Assembly: GCA_030673205.1 (NCBI GenBank)
Contig: DAOVJP010000011.1
Coordinates: 1-13,074 of the forward strand
Length of the DNA: 13,074 nucleotides
Source of the DNA: Thermoplasmata archaeon
Lineage (GTDB): Archaea > Thermoplasmatota > Thermoplasmata > JAGHBH01
Reading direction: 5' to 3'
Program-made: the position numbers and the translations under genes
Notes under the pieces: model-generated
The model's input: the letters and a program-made list of their open reading frames with translations, nothing else
Told to the model about the DNA's origin: nothing
The model's database searches: none
Shown here: one piece after another, positions 5,061 to 13,074 of the stretch
Layout: every line of letters begins with the position of its first letter
Position numbering within the stretch: position 1 is the stretch's first letter

Positions 5061-7292
5061 ATGAAACTGGGAATGAAACTAGTTACTGGCTTCCTGATCG
5101 TAGCCATGCTTGTGGGAACCACCGGAACGCTTGGCATCATCGCTACCTCCACGGTGGGAAACAGTGCGGACGTGATCTATGAAGAAGAATATCCTGCAGT
5201 AAAAGGAGCCAAGGAATTAAAACTTACTTTTGAAACAGAGCTAAAATTAGTACATGGCTATCTACTGGGTGAAGAAGTACTGGAAGAGTTCGACGAGACA
5301 AATGAATATTTCGATAATACACTTAATACTCTCTCGAACCAAAAGATATCAACCGATGAGAGGACTAATCTGGCAGAGATAAATCGATTGCACACACAGA
5401 TGGTAGGTGATGCGCAGGAAGCCTTCGACGCGAGGGACAGAGCCAATGCCGCCCTGGTCCAGACCAACACAGACATGGAGATAATGGATGCGGCCATCGG
5501 TGGATTTCTTGATGCTATAAACGCCGCCAACATGTCCTCCGACAGGATGAACACTGCTTGGGATGAGATAATGACACCACATGACTATATAATATCGGGG
5601 GGCGACCCCGCGGAAAAGACCATTTACGCCTCCGTGCAGTCCGAGATAGAGGCATGGCCAGACTACGCCCTGGTTCAAACCGAGCATGAGGGAATGGTGG
5701 ATAGGATTGACACACTCTTCGCTAGCTACGACGATTACCTGGACGCGGAGGCGGACATGGAGACTGCAATGGAGTCGGTGGGTGCTTCGTCAACGTCGCT
5801 TTCAGCAAATGTAGATGGCTTCATAACAACGATAGAATCAGACATGGCCGATGCGAAGGTCACGGCAGACAGCATTCGAGAAGCAAGTACCTTCGTGTTG
5901 ATGGCCATAACAATCGTGGCCTTTGCCGTAGCAATCGTGTTTGGTGTGTTCATCTCCCGAAGCATCACCAGACCTGTGACCCAGCTAGCCGAAAGCTCAA
6001 AAGCCCTGGCCAAAGGAGACTTCAATGTCCAGCTGGACGTGAAGGCAGGGAACGATGAGATCGGAGACATGGTTGGAGCTTACCAGAATATGCTCGATAA
6101 TACCGCGATCCCCATGAGAGAACTGAACACCGTTGCCACTTTAATTGCCCAAGGCGACCTCACACAGGACATAACCGTTAATGCAGAAGGAGAGATCGGT
6201 GAGATAGTCCAATCGTTCAAAAAAATGCAGGACAACCTCAGAAATCTTGTCAACGATATCCAGAGCACCACGAGCAACGTTGCCTCCACCTCGCAGGAAC
6301 TAGCCAGCGCATCCGAACAGGTTAACGCCACCACACAACAGGTCTCGGCCTCCACCCAGCAAATATCAAGGGGTTCAACCACCCAAGCGGAACGGGTCGA
6401 AGAGACCGCGAACGTCATCGGCTCCATGACAAGAGGGGTGGAAGAGATAGCCCGGAACTCCAAGGTCGCAAAGGATACATCCTCCAAAGCAAACGAGACC
6501 GCCCTCGTTGGAAAAGAATCGGTTGACAGCGCAGTGACCAAGATGGAACAGATACACCAGACCGTAACCACCTCAGCAAACATCATCTCAGACCTAGGCG
6601 AGCGTTCCAAAGAAATAGGGCAAATAGTCGATGTCATCACCAACATCACCGACCAGACAAATCTCCTGGCCCTCAATGCGGCCATAGAAGCCGCCAGAGC
6701 AGGAGAGCATGGTCGAGGATTCGCAGTCGTGGCCGAGGAAGTCAAAAACCTGGCCGAAGACTCAAAAGAAGCCGCAAACAGGATCTCGGCCATAATAAGA
6801 GATATTCAGACCAACATGACAAAAGCAGTCGAATCCATGACACAAGGAACAAAAGAGGCCAACGAAGGAATGGATATCGTGAATAAAGCCGGCAAAGCGC
6901 TGGAAGACGTGGCGGAAATGAGCAAACAAGCCGCAAACATGGTAGAAGGCATATCCAATGCCACAGAACAACAAAAAGCAGGCACCGAGATAGTTGCAGC
7001 GGCCGTGGACGAAATAGCATCCATAGCTGAAGAGACCGCCTCCGCGACCGAAGAATCCGCCTCTGGAGTCGAAGAGCTTACCGCCAGCATGGAAGACATG
7101 ACCGCCCGCGCCCAAGAACTATCCGAGATGGCCACAGCCCTACAGCAGAGCACTGGCCGCTTCAAACTAGGAGAACAAAACACAACCGCCCCAACACACA
7201 AGACCATCAAACGAAACAAAGCAACCAAGCCGCCAGGGATGCCGATAAAAGTAGTTGAAAGCCTCAAAAAGAGAGGGATAGACGTGGAATAG
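5061..7292 (+). CDS. Methyl-accepting chemotaxis receptor with long helical sensor and two HAMP regions
   Basis: A 743-residue transmembrane chemoreceptor. TM1 is at about 8-30. The extracellular region (about 31-277) is helical and some 245 residues long, the size of a double four-helix-bundle (HBM-like) sensor rather than a short Tar-type one. TM2 is at about 278-298. HAMP 1 (about 299-350; SRSITRPVTQLAES) is followed by a second HAMP-like unit (about 351-402; IAQGDLTQDITV, GEIGEIVQSF). The coiled-coil signalling domain spans about 403-700, with the conserved hairpin tip near 530-565 (DQTNLLALNAAIEAARAGE, GRGFAVVAEEV) that contacts CheA and CheW. Glu/Gln pairs in the flanking helices (for example EETA near 657) are likely methylation or deamidation sites. 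There is no CheR-tethering pentapeptide at the C-terminus; instead a basic tail. GGTGAT overlaps the previous stop, giving a clear start. The front half is G-rich and the back half C-rich. Confidence 0.96.
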   Translation: MKLGMKLVTGFLIVAMLVGTTGTLGIIATSTVGNSADVIYEEEYPAVKGAKELKLTFETELKLVHGYLLGEEVLEEFDETNEYFDNTLNTLSNQKISTDERTNLAEINRLHTQMVGDAQEAFDARDRANAALVQTNTDMEIMDAAIGGFLDAINAANMSSDRMNTAWDEIMTPHDYIISGGDPAEKTIYASVQSEIEAWPDYALVQTEHEGMVDRIDTLFASYDDYLDAEADMETAMESVGASSTSLSANVDGFITTIESDMADAKVTADSIREASTFVLMAITIVAFAVAIVFGVFISRSITRPVTQLAESSKALAKGDFNVQLDVKAGNDEIGDMVGAYQNMLDNTAIPMRELNTVATLIAQGDLTQDITVNAEGEIGEIVQSFKKMQDNLRNLVNDIQSTTSNVASTSQELASASEQVNATTQQVSASTQQISRGSTTQAERVEETANVIGSMTRGVEEIARNSKVAKDTSSKANETALVGKESVDSAVTKMEQIHQTVTTSANIISDLGERSKEIGQIVDVITNITDQTNLLALNAAIEAARAGEHGRGFAVVAEEVKNLAEDSKEAANRISAIIRDIQTNMTKAVESMTQGTKEANEGMDIVNKAGKALEDVAEMSKQAANMVEGISNATEQQKAGTEIVAAAVDEIASIAEETASATEESASGVEELTASMEDMTARAQELSEMATALQQSTGRFKLGEQNTTAPTHKTIKRNKATKPPGMPIKVVESLKKRGIDVE

Positions 7293-7303
7293 GAGGATGA
7301 CAA

Positions 7304-7819
7304 ATGAATGCGGAAGAAAGCGAACAAGAACTACAACTGGTCTCTTTCAGAATATGTAAAGAAACCTTCGCTATCCCTGTATCCCAAATAAGAGAAATAG
7401 AACGGATGGAAGACATAACTCACGTCCCCAAAATGCCAGACTACATCGAAGGCGTTATCAATCTCAGAGGCCAGATAACCACCGTCATAGACCTGAAACG
7501 ACGATTTGGACTAGGCACAAGCGAACACAGTTCCCAGACCCGGATAATCGTGGCAGAGATAGAGGACACACAACTAGGAATAATAGTGGACGCGGTCCAC
7601 GATGTCATCCGTGTATCACAAAACATGGTATCGCCGATACCGAAAACGATCTCCACCAACATAGACACAAGGTACCTCACTGGCATATGCAAACTCCCAA
7701 ACAACCTCGTGATGCTGGTAGACGTCTCGAAAATATTGACCGAAAAAGAACTAGCCCAGGTAACGAACAAAGAGAACAATACAGGAACAAAACAAAACAA
7801 CGAGGAGGCAAAAAAATGA
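7304..7819 (+). CDS. cheW: Chemotaxis coupling protein CheW
   Basis: A 171-residue scaffold protein that links receptor tips to the CheA P5 domain in the cytoplasmic array. The CheW fold covers about residues 8-150: LVSFRICKETFAIPVSQIREI at the start (split between strands 1 and 2), VINLRGQITTVIDL near 51-64, LGIIVDAVHDVIRV near 90-103 and ICKLPNNLVMLVDV near 128-141. The last 20 residues are a polar Lys/Asn tail. The start has GGAGGATGA 3 bases upstream, overlapping the receptor stop region, and the gene follows the receptor by 11 bases. Its stop overlaps the cheY start (ATGA), so the two are translationally coupled. The family assignment is secure. Confidence 0.96.
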   Translation: MNAEESEQELQLVSFRICKETFAIPVSQIREIERMEDITHVPKMPDYIEGVINLRGQITTVIDLKRRFGLGTSEHSSQTRIIVAEIEDTQLGIIVDAVHDVIRVSQNMVSPIPKTISTNIDTRYLTGICKLPNNLVMLVDVSKILTEKELAQVTNKENNTGTKQNNEEAKK

Positions 7820-8184
7820 ATGGAAATAAAAAGGCCCTGATAGTAGACGATTCGATGGTAATGCGGCAGATGATAGAGGACATACTGAACAAAGATGGTT
7901 TCGAAGTGGTCGCACATGCCCAAGACGGCGAAGAAGCCATCGCCCTATATGCAAAGCATAATCCCGATCTGGTGACAATGGACATAGTCATGCCCAAGAC
8001 CCATGGCATCCAGGCCCTCAAAGGCATAATCCAAAAGGACCCGGACGCAAGAATAATCGTCATCAGCGGCCTGCACCAAAAAGCATTGGTGATGGAAGCC
8101 CTCGAGGCTGGAGCACGTGACTATGTAATAAAGCCCTTTGAAGAGAAAGAACTGCTGCAGGCTGCGAAAACCACCGTGAGATGA
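7816..8184 (+). CDS. cheY: Chemotaxis response regulator CheY
   Basis: A 122-residue single receiver domain. The acid pocket is Asp11-Asp12, the phospho-site Asp56 (LVTMDIVMP), the switch Ser84 and the conserved Lys106 in a KPF motif. It takes phosphate from CheA and carries the signal to the motility machine; in archaea this usually goes through CheF, which is not in the window. The frame is open further upstream inside cheW, but ATG 7816 is chosen because GAGGAGG (7802-7808) sits correctly before it and it overlaps the cheW stop as ATGA. The product begins MNGNKKALIVDDS, the expected CheY beginning. cheB follows after 10 bases. Confidence 0.96.
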   Translation: MNGNKKALIVDDSMVMRQMIEDILNKDGFEVVAHAQDGEEAIALYAKHNPDLVTMDIVMPKTHGIQALKGIIQKDPDARIIVISGLHQKALVMEALEAGARDYVIKPFEEKELLQAAKTTVR

Positions 8185-8194
8185 GGCACTGTAC

Positions 8195-9229
8195 ATGGGT
8201 GAAACGATACGTGTCTTGGTCGTAGACGATTCCAAGGTCATGCGAAAACTGCTCACGGACATGCTGGAACAAGACAAGGACATCGAAGTAATAGGCACTG
8301 CGAGAAACGGCATGGATGCACTCGATCAAATACAAAGTCTCCGACCAGATGTGGTCACGATGGACATAGAAATGCCCAAGATGGATGGCCTCACCGCGCT
8401 CCAGCACATAATGAGCGAAAACCCGTTGCCTGTTATCATATTGAGCGCTATGGACAAACGACAAGCAGATATCACCATGAAAGCGCTGGACCTAGGAGCA
8501 ATCGATTTCGTTTCAAAAACATCTGGCACGCTATCCCTGGACATAGATAAAATAGGTGCAAACCTGATCGCTAAGGTGAAAATAGCAGCAGAGGCAAAAC
8601 TACCAACGCCCAAGGCCGTGAAGATAGAACCCATAATACTTCAGGCAATCAGACCAAAACGAAACCACGGATTGGTTATAATGGGGGCGTCCACAGGCGG
8701 CCCGAAGGCCATATCAGAGGTCATATCACGCCTGCCAAGGGACATGCCGTGCAGCATGATCATAATACAGCATATGCCAAAGGGCTTCACCAAGTCCTTC
8801 GCCGAGCGCCTCAACTGGTACACATCCATAGAGGTCAAGGAAGCCGAGGATGGAGACCTGTTGAAGCCAGGAAGAGCCCTCGTAGCACCAGGAGACAGTC
8901 ACCTGGAGGTGAAGAAGGGACGCATAAAGCTCACCAAGAAACCAAAGATCAACTATGTCCGCCCCTCAGTCGATGTCACCATGAAGACCGCGGCAAAGGC
9001 CTATGGCGCCAACTGCATAGGAGTCCTCCTAACCGGCATGGGAAGCGACGGTGCAGAGGGAATGAAAGCCATCAAAACACAAGGCGGAAGAACCATCGCC
9101 CAAGATGAAGAGACATCCATAATATATGGCATGCCCAAAGCCGCCGCGGACCTCAGCGTCACAGACAGAATACGTCCCCTCGGCAAGATAGCACGAGAAA
9201 TACTCAACATGCTGGAGGAGACCACATGA
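8195..9229 (+). CDS. cheB: Receptor methylesterase/deamidase CheB
   Basis: A 344-residue two-domain enzyme that removes methyl groups from receptor glutamates when phosphorylated by CheA. The receiver domain (about 4-122) has Asp11-Asp12, phospho-Asp57 (VVTMDIEMP), Ser84 and Lys108. After a short linker, the catalytic domain (about 157-342) has the Ser-His-Asp set: Ser166 in GASTGGP, His193 in IIQHMPKGF and Asp285 in LLTGMGSDGAEGM. Length and layout are normal. The start is ATG 8195 with GAGG 8 bases upstream. Its stop overlaps the cheA start, so the two are coupled. Confidence 0.97.
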   Translation: MGETIRVLVVDDSKVMRKLLTDMLEQDKDIEVIGTARNGMDALDQIQSLRPDVVTMDIEMPKMDGLTALQHIMSENPLPVIILSAMDKRQADITMKALDLGAIDFVSKTSGTLSLDIDKIGANLIAKVKIAAEAKLPTPKAVKIEPIILQAIRPKRNHGLVIMGASTGGPKAISEVISRLPRDMPCSMIIIQHMPKGFTKSFAERLNWYTSIEVKEAEDGDLLKPGRALVAPGDSHLEVKKGRIKLTKKPKINYVRPSVDVTMKTAAKAYGANCIGVLLTGMGSDGAEGMKAIKTQGGRTIAQDEETSIIYGMPKAAADLSVTDRIRPLGKIAREILNMLEETT

Positions 9230-11151
9230 CACGATCAAAATACCTGGACCTGTTCGTTGAAGAAGCGGGAGAACACCTCCAGGCCCTCAACAGTCTCCTC
9301 CTAGAAATGGAGAAAGACCAATACAATGAAGAAAGAATGAACGAGACATACCGGCTCGTACACACCATAAAGGGAACCGCAAGCGTCCTGGGCATCGAAG
9401 AGATGCCTGAACTCGCACACACAATGGAATACCTCTTCGACATGTTACGGGAGAAGAAGGAGAAACCAAAAGAAGACACCATAAACCTCCTGTTCGAAAG
9501 CGTAGACATGATGAACGCCATGCTACAAGAGCTCACTACAACCGGCAGCATAGAAACCAGTGGGAAAGAGCTTGTTCAGAAGCTCAAAAACACATATGCA
9601 TCAGATAACACGGCCACAGAGACAGGACAGACGAGAAGCAGGGGGGAACTTGTTCTCATCTCTCAGCAGAAGAACCAGCTCATGGACGCCATATCCAAAG
9701 GACAGAACGTGTACGAAATAAACATCATATTCAACGCAGACGCCAGGCTCAAAGAGGGGCGTGTGTTTCAGCTACTAAGAAATCTCTCGCCACTGGGCTA
9801 TGTCATCGCCTCAAACCCGGACACAAAGAATATCGATGACAGCATCAAAGAGATGAAGATACTATTCGCCACCAGAGAAGATCAGGACCGTATAACGCAA
9901 GCCGCAGAGGGGATCACGGGCATAGAACACACGACCATACAATCATACAAAGCAACCACAGCCAAAACAGACAATAAGAACAAGCTCCAGGGACCGAACA
10001 TTATGACAAAGACCGAGACCATACGCATCAAGAGCAGACACCTCGACGGCCTTCTGGACCTCGTTGGCGAGATAATGATCAGCAACATCAGGGTAAAGCA
10101 GATCGCAGAAGACAGCAAGAACCGAGAGCTGAATCAGGTCCTGAAGAACAGCGAACGTCTCATCGGAGAGCTTCAGGACTCCGTCCTCAGAATGAGACTA
10201 GTGCACATAGACAACATTTTCAAACGGTTTCCACGAATGGTAAGGGACATGGCGAGAGAAAGCGGAAAAGAGATAGAGTTCAACATCAAAGGGAACGATA
10301 TGGAGATAGACCAAGGACTTCTGGATGAGATAGGCGATGTTCTCGTACATGCTCTCAGGAACGCCGTGGACCATGGTATAGAAACCCGAGAAGAACGAAT
10401 AAAAAGAGGAAAACCGCCAGAAGGCGTCATAACCCTCTCGGCCTACAGGGAACAGAGCAACATCGTCGTCGCCGTGGAAGACAACGGCCAGGGAATAACC
10501 ACTGCAAAGATAGTTGAAAGCGCAATATCAAAAGGACTGGTCACGCCCGAAAAAGGAAAAGAGATGAACGAGAAAAAAGCGTTATCCCTTATTTTCCTCC
10601 CCGGATTCAGCACAGCCACCAATGTCACCGAAATATCCGGTAGAGGCGTAGGGCTGGACGTGGTCAAGACAAAGATAGAAAAGCTTGGAGGTACAGTGAA
10701 ACTGGACACCACGCCCGAAAAAGGGACGAAATTGACCATGAGACTCCCACCCAGCATCTCCATCATAAAAGCCATGCTGGTAGAGGTAAACCAAGAAAAA
10801 TATGCGATCCCACTGGAAAATGTTAGGGAAACAATAAACATCCCACTAGCGCAGATACACGACATAATGGAAAATGGCATCTTCCGCCTCAGAGAAGAGA
10901 TAATCCCCATCCTCAACATACACAAAGAATTCGGTGGATACATAGAGCCCAGCACAACGGATATGCCCGCAGTCATGGTGGAAAAAGACGACGAAAGGGT
11001 CGGCCTGATAGTAACAAAGCTGGTAGGGCAACAGGAGATCGTGGTCAAAAATCTGGGCAAAGAAATGAGGAAGACACAATACTTCTCAGGAGCGACCATA
11101 CTCGGAGATGGGAGAGTAGCAATGATACTGGATGTAGGTGCATTCATATGA
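9226..11151 (+). CDS. cheA: Chemotaxis histidine kinase CheA
   Basis: A 641-residue kinase with the standard five-domain layout. P1 (about 1-120) carries the phospho-accepting His46 in LVHTIKG. P2 (about 140-245) is the CheY/CheB docking domain. P3 (about 262-328) is the dimerising helical hairpin. P4 (about 330-508) is the ATP site, with the N box HALRNAVDHG (375-384), G1 DNGQG (419-423), FLPGFSTA (457-464) and G2 GRGVGLDVV (472-480). P5 (about 510-641) is the CheW-like regulatory domain. There is no fused C-terminal receiver. The start overlaps the cheB stop, with GGAGGAG at 9214-9220, and the cheC start overlaps its own stop. All motifs look intact, so the kinase should be active. Confidence 0.97.
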   Translation: MTRSKYLDLFVEEAGEHLQALNSLLLEMEKDQYNEERMNETYRLVHTIKGTASVLGIEEMPELAHTMEYLFDMLREKKEKPKEDTINLLFESVDMMNAMLQELTTTGSIETSGKELVQKLKNTYASDNTATETGQTRSRGELVLISQQKNQLMDAISKGQNVYEINIIFNADARLKEGRVFQLLRNLSPLGYVIASNPDTKNIDDSIKEMKILFATREDQDRITQAAEGITGIEHTTIQSYKATTAKTDNKNKLQGPNIMTKTETIRIKSRHLDGLLDLVGEIMISNIRVKQIAEDSKNRELNQVLKNSERLIGELQDSVLRMRLVHIDNIFKRFPRMVRDMARESGKEIEFNIKGNDMEIDQGLLDEIGDVLVHALRNAVDHGIETREERIKRGKPPEGVITLSAYREQSNIVVAVEDNGQGITTAKIVESAISKGLVTPEKGKEMNEKKALSLIFLPGFSTATNVTEISGRGVGLDVVKTKIEKLGGTVKLDTTPEKGTKLTMRLPPSISIIKAMLVEVNQEKYAIPLENVRETINIPLAQIHDIMENGIFRLREEIIPILNIHKEFGGYIEPSTTDMPAVMVEKDDERVGLIVTKLVGQQEIVVKNLGKEMRKTQYFSGATILGDGRVAMILDVGAFI

Positions 11152-11789
11152 ATGAAGACACACAGGCAAAGGAAATGGACAAATGCAGGACAGATGCGCT
11201 CCAGGAAGTAGGGAACATAGCTGCCGCCCACGCAGCCACAGCTCTATCACAAATGACACAAGAGGATATAAGGATGGACATCTCCGAATCCCAGATAATC
11301 CCCGTAGAACAACTTCCATCCATCATAGGGCACGCCGATGATGAAGTGGCCGCAGTATTGTTCGAGGTCAAAGGCGCGGGCAATGGCAGCATCCTACTCA
11401 TCTTCCCATATGATGACGCTCTCTGGGTCTCGGACATGTTCCAGAAAAGAGAACACAACCCCAAACGAGAGATAGGAGAAAAGGATAAGGCCGTCTTGGG
11501 CGAGATAGCCAACATATGCTGCTGTGCCTACCTCAATGCAATATCAAAGCTCCTCGATACAACGCTGATCCCTACGCCTCCAGGGATATCCATGGACATG
11601 CTAGGCGCAATCCTACAACTCCCCGCCTCCCTTATAGGAGAAAGCACGGATTACGCGCTCGTCATCGAGACAAAATTCCTCCAAAACGGGAACAACTCCT
11701 CGGGTTTCATACTATTCATGCCTGGCGAACAGTATCAGAAAATGGTCTTCGATTGCTTTGGACTAGAGAGAAGAGAGGATGGAACATGA
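11148..11789 (+). CDS. cheC: CheY-phosphate phosphatase CheC
   Basis: A 213-residue CheC-family protein. Both active-site copies are present: Glu20 and Asn23 in LQEVGNIAAAHA, and Glu119 and Asn122 in LGEIANIC. CheC hydrolyses CheY-P and also binds CheD, linking CheY-P level to receptor deamidation. Two intact sites suggest real phosphatase activity rather than a scaffold. Oddly, three consecutive cysteines (124-126) follow the second site. The start ATG 11148 overlaps the cheA stop, with AGGTG 7 bases upstream; its end overlaps cheD, so CheC and CheD would be made together, as expected for partners. Confidence 0.95.
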   Translation: MNEDTQAKEMDKCRTDALQEVGNIAAAHAATALSQMTQEDIRMDISESQIIPVEQLPSIIGHADDEVAAVLFEVKGAGNGSILLIFPYDDALWVSDMFQKREHNPKREIGEKDKAVLGEIANICCCAYLNAISKLLDTTLIPTPPGISMDMLGAILQLPASLIGESTDYALVIETKFLQNGNNSSGFILFMPGEQYQKMVFDCFGLERREDGT

Positions 11790-12268
11790 GCGGCGACATC
11801 GTGGTTGAGGTGGCATCATACCACGTAGCAGCAAACCCAACGCGCCTAATGTGCATAGGGTTGGGCTCCTGTGTAGCCATCGCCCTCTATGACCCCATAC
11901 ACCACCTGGGAGGACTAGCCCACGCCATGCTTCCTCGATACCAAGAGGGAAGAGACAAGACAAATGTTGGCAAATACGTCGACACGTCCATATACCTGAT
12001 GATCGACGAACTCATTGCCCTAGGAGCAAAGAAAGGCTCACTAAAAGCAAAACTCGTGGGGGGCGCACAGATGTTCTCATATCTCAGCCCAGGTACACTG
12101 GACATCGGGACACGAAACGTCGAAGCCGCAAGAGAGACATTGAAAAAAGAAAGGGTACCAATCGTCGCAGAGGACGTGGGTGGCACCCGAGGCAGAACAA
12201 TGACCTTCGATATTAAGACCGGATTGATAGGCATACAAACCGCCAGAAAGCACGCAAAGAGCATATAG
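11786..12268 (+). CDS. cheD: Receptor glutamine deamidase CheD
   Basis: A 160-residue CheD. The nucleophile Cys29 in GLGSCVAI and His46 in GGLAHAMLP are both present, followed by the conserved GGAQMF and GTRNVEAARE stretches. CheD converts receptor glutamines to glutamates and is held by CheC. The third member of the triad, Thr six residues before the Cys in the Thermotoga protein as I recall it, is Cys23 here. The open frame extends upstream into cheC, but ATG 11786 is chosen for its ATGA overlap with the cheC stop, the GAGG at 11775-11778, and because the protein start MSGDIVVEVASYHV fits the family. Confidence 0.95.
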   Translation: MSGDIVVEVASYHVAANPTRLMCIGLGSCVAIALYDPIHHLGGLAHAMLPRYQEGRDKTNVGKYVDTSIYLMIDELIALGAKKGSLKAKLVGGAQMFSYLSPGTLDIGTRNVEAARETLKKERVPIVAEDVGGTRGRTMTFDIKTGLIGIQTARKHAKSI

Positions 12269-12303
12269 GTGGAAGGAACGCCACAACCAAGAGGAAAAAA
12301 CAC

Positions 12304-13074
12304 ATGACAAAGGCGAAAGAAGATAACAGAACATTCATGCTATTAAAAAGAAGAATATTCAAAGACACCACGCTAGACTGCCACAACTACAAAGACAACT
12401 ACCTCAAACGCAGAATAGCGGTCCGGATGCGCGCCACAGGCACAAAAAGCTATGAGGAATACATGCGCATTCTAACTTCCTACCCGGAGGAATATGAACA
12501 TCTTCTGAGGGACATAACTATCAATGTCACACAATTCTTTCGTGACCCGGAAGCATTCAAGATAATCGAAGAAGAAGCCCTCCCGATGATGATATACCAA
12601 AAGGTGAAAGAAAACCGAGCGGTCATAAGGCTCTGGAGCGCGGGGTGTTCAACAGGGGAAGAACCCTATTCCCTAGCCATACTCTTGCGGGATATGTTGG
12701 ATGAAGAATACGACAACTTCTTGATAAGCGTCCACGGAACCGACATAGACGAAGGGAGTCTAGCACACGCCAAACAAGGATGCTACCTCCCGAAACAACT
12801 GGAAAACATGCCAAACCGACTTCTACGAAAATACTTCACTTTCGACGGCGAAACATACCATGTCACGGACGATATCAAAGAAATGGTCCGCTTCAAAAAT
12901 CGAGACCTCTTCTCAGAGGGAAACGGAAAACACTTTGACATTATCTTCTGCAGGAATGTTGTCATCTATTTCACCAAAGAGACGCAAGAACGACTGTATA
13001 CCGAATTCTACCACGCCCTAAACGAAAACGGCTACCTCATCCTGGGCAAAACCGAAACCCTGGTGGGAGAAGCA
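12304..13074 (+). CDS. cheR: Receptor methyltransferase CheR (3' end cut by window)
   Basis: 257 codons are visible and the frame is still open at the window edge; probably only a few residues are missing. CheR methylates receptor glutamates using S-adenosylmethionine. The helical N-terminal domain (about 10-75) carries YLKRRIAVRMR; VTQFFRD at about 79-85 leads into the Rossmann domain, with LWSAGCSTGEEPYSLA near 112-127 (cofactor site), GTDID near 146-150 and FCRNVVIYF near 218-226, where the family usually has FCRNVLIYF. GKTETL near the end replaces the more usual GKSESL/GHSESL. GAGG (12291-12294) supports ATG 12304. The 35-base gap from cheD is the widest within the cheW-to-cheR run; I see no clear promoter in it. 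Confidence 0.95.
   Translation, partial: MTKAKEDNRTFMLLKRRIFKDTTLDCHNYKDNYLKRRIAVRMRATGTKSYEEYMRILTSYPEEYEHLLRDITINVTQFFRDPEAFKIIEEEALPMMIYQKVKENRAVIRLWSAGCSTGEEPYSLAILLRDMLDEEYDNFLISVHGTDIDEGSLAHAKQGCYLPKQLENMPNRLLRKYFTFDGETYHVTDDIKEMVRFKNRDLFSEGNGKHFDIIFCRNVVIYFTKETQERLYTEFYHALNENGYLILGKTETLVGEA

Noticed and set aside
6080..6793. 237-codon open frame on the minus strand opposite the receptor
   Set aside because: It lies antisense to the well-conserved signalling domain. Its length follows from the T-poor plus strand, and the product is a Ser/Val/Cys-rich sequence with no recognisable fold.
7687..7815. Upstream extension of the cheY frame into cheW
   Set aside because: The extra 43 residues are polar and unlike any receiver; the proper ribosome site and ATGA overlap point to ATG 7816.
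10443..11231. 262-codon open frame on the minus strand opposite cheA
   Set aside because: It is antisense to intact CheA P4 and P5 domains. The product is low in charge and rich in Ser, Met and Phe, typical of a shadow frame.
11516..11785. Upstream extension of the cheD frame into cheC
   Set aside because: The frame is simply open within cheC; CheD proteins begin near ATG 11786, which has its own ribosome site and overlaps the cheC stop.
1..13074. tRNA, rRNA, CRISPR array, insertion sequence or transposase
   Set aside because: I saw no cloverleaf-like sequence, no regular spaced repeats, no terminal inverted repeats and no transposase motifs.

Overview
This window reads as part of an archaeal chemotaxis locus. 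The archaeal reading rests on four things: TATA-like boxes with leaderless-type starts in the one divergent promoter region, heavy use of ATA, AGA and AGG codons, an Lrp-type regulator, and a cheW-Y-B-A-C-D-R order with both cheC and cheD. Strong Shine-Dalgarno sites (GGAGGTGA type) precede most operon-internal genes. A euryarchaeal-type host is my inference; the sequence does not let me name a genus. Bacteria such as Bacillus and Thermotoga also carry cheC and cheD, so this is likely rather than certain.

Layout. Positions 1-1280 hold a minus-strand operon: an Lrp/AsnC-family regulator, a stand-alone CheY-like receiver, a 104-residue helical protein, and the first codons of another gene leaving the left edge. 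Positions 1281-1523 are a divergent promoter region with candidate TATA boxes and two inverted repeats. Everything from 1524 rightward is on the plus strand: a 287-residue cytosolic protein (helical module plus a domain resembling the DUF2378/TIGR02265 family), a four-cysteine small protein, a membrane-tethered periplasmic-binding-type protein, a Cache-HAMP membrane protein with no signalling domain, a 75-residue helical protein, a complete methyl-accepting receptor, then cheW, cheY, cheB, cheA, cheC, cheD and cheR, the last cut by the window edge.

How it works together. The receptor and its two extracellular partners should sense something outside the cell. CheW couples the receptor to the CheA kinase, CheA phosphorylates CheY and CheB, CheC (with CheD) should dephosphorylate CheY-P, and CheR, CheB and CheD adjust receptor modification. 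The second receiver on the minus strand may be an extra CheA target. No archaellum, pilus or cheF gene is visible, so the output lies outside the window.

Main points for a second look. (1) Three separate proteins share one ungapped cysteine-containing helical motif; this is the best candidate here for an undescribed component. (2) The sensory part (about 2500-4800 and 5061-6100) has the opposite base skew to everything around it, and the switch falls inside the receptor gene between its two HAMP regions, suggesting swapped input modules. (3) A binding protein, an output-less Cache-HAMP protein and a receptor lie together and may form a three-part receptor.
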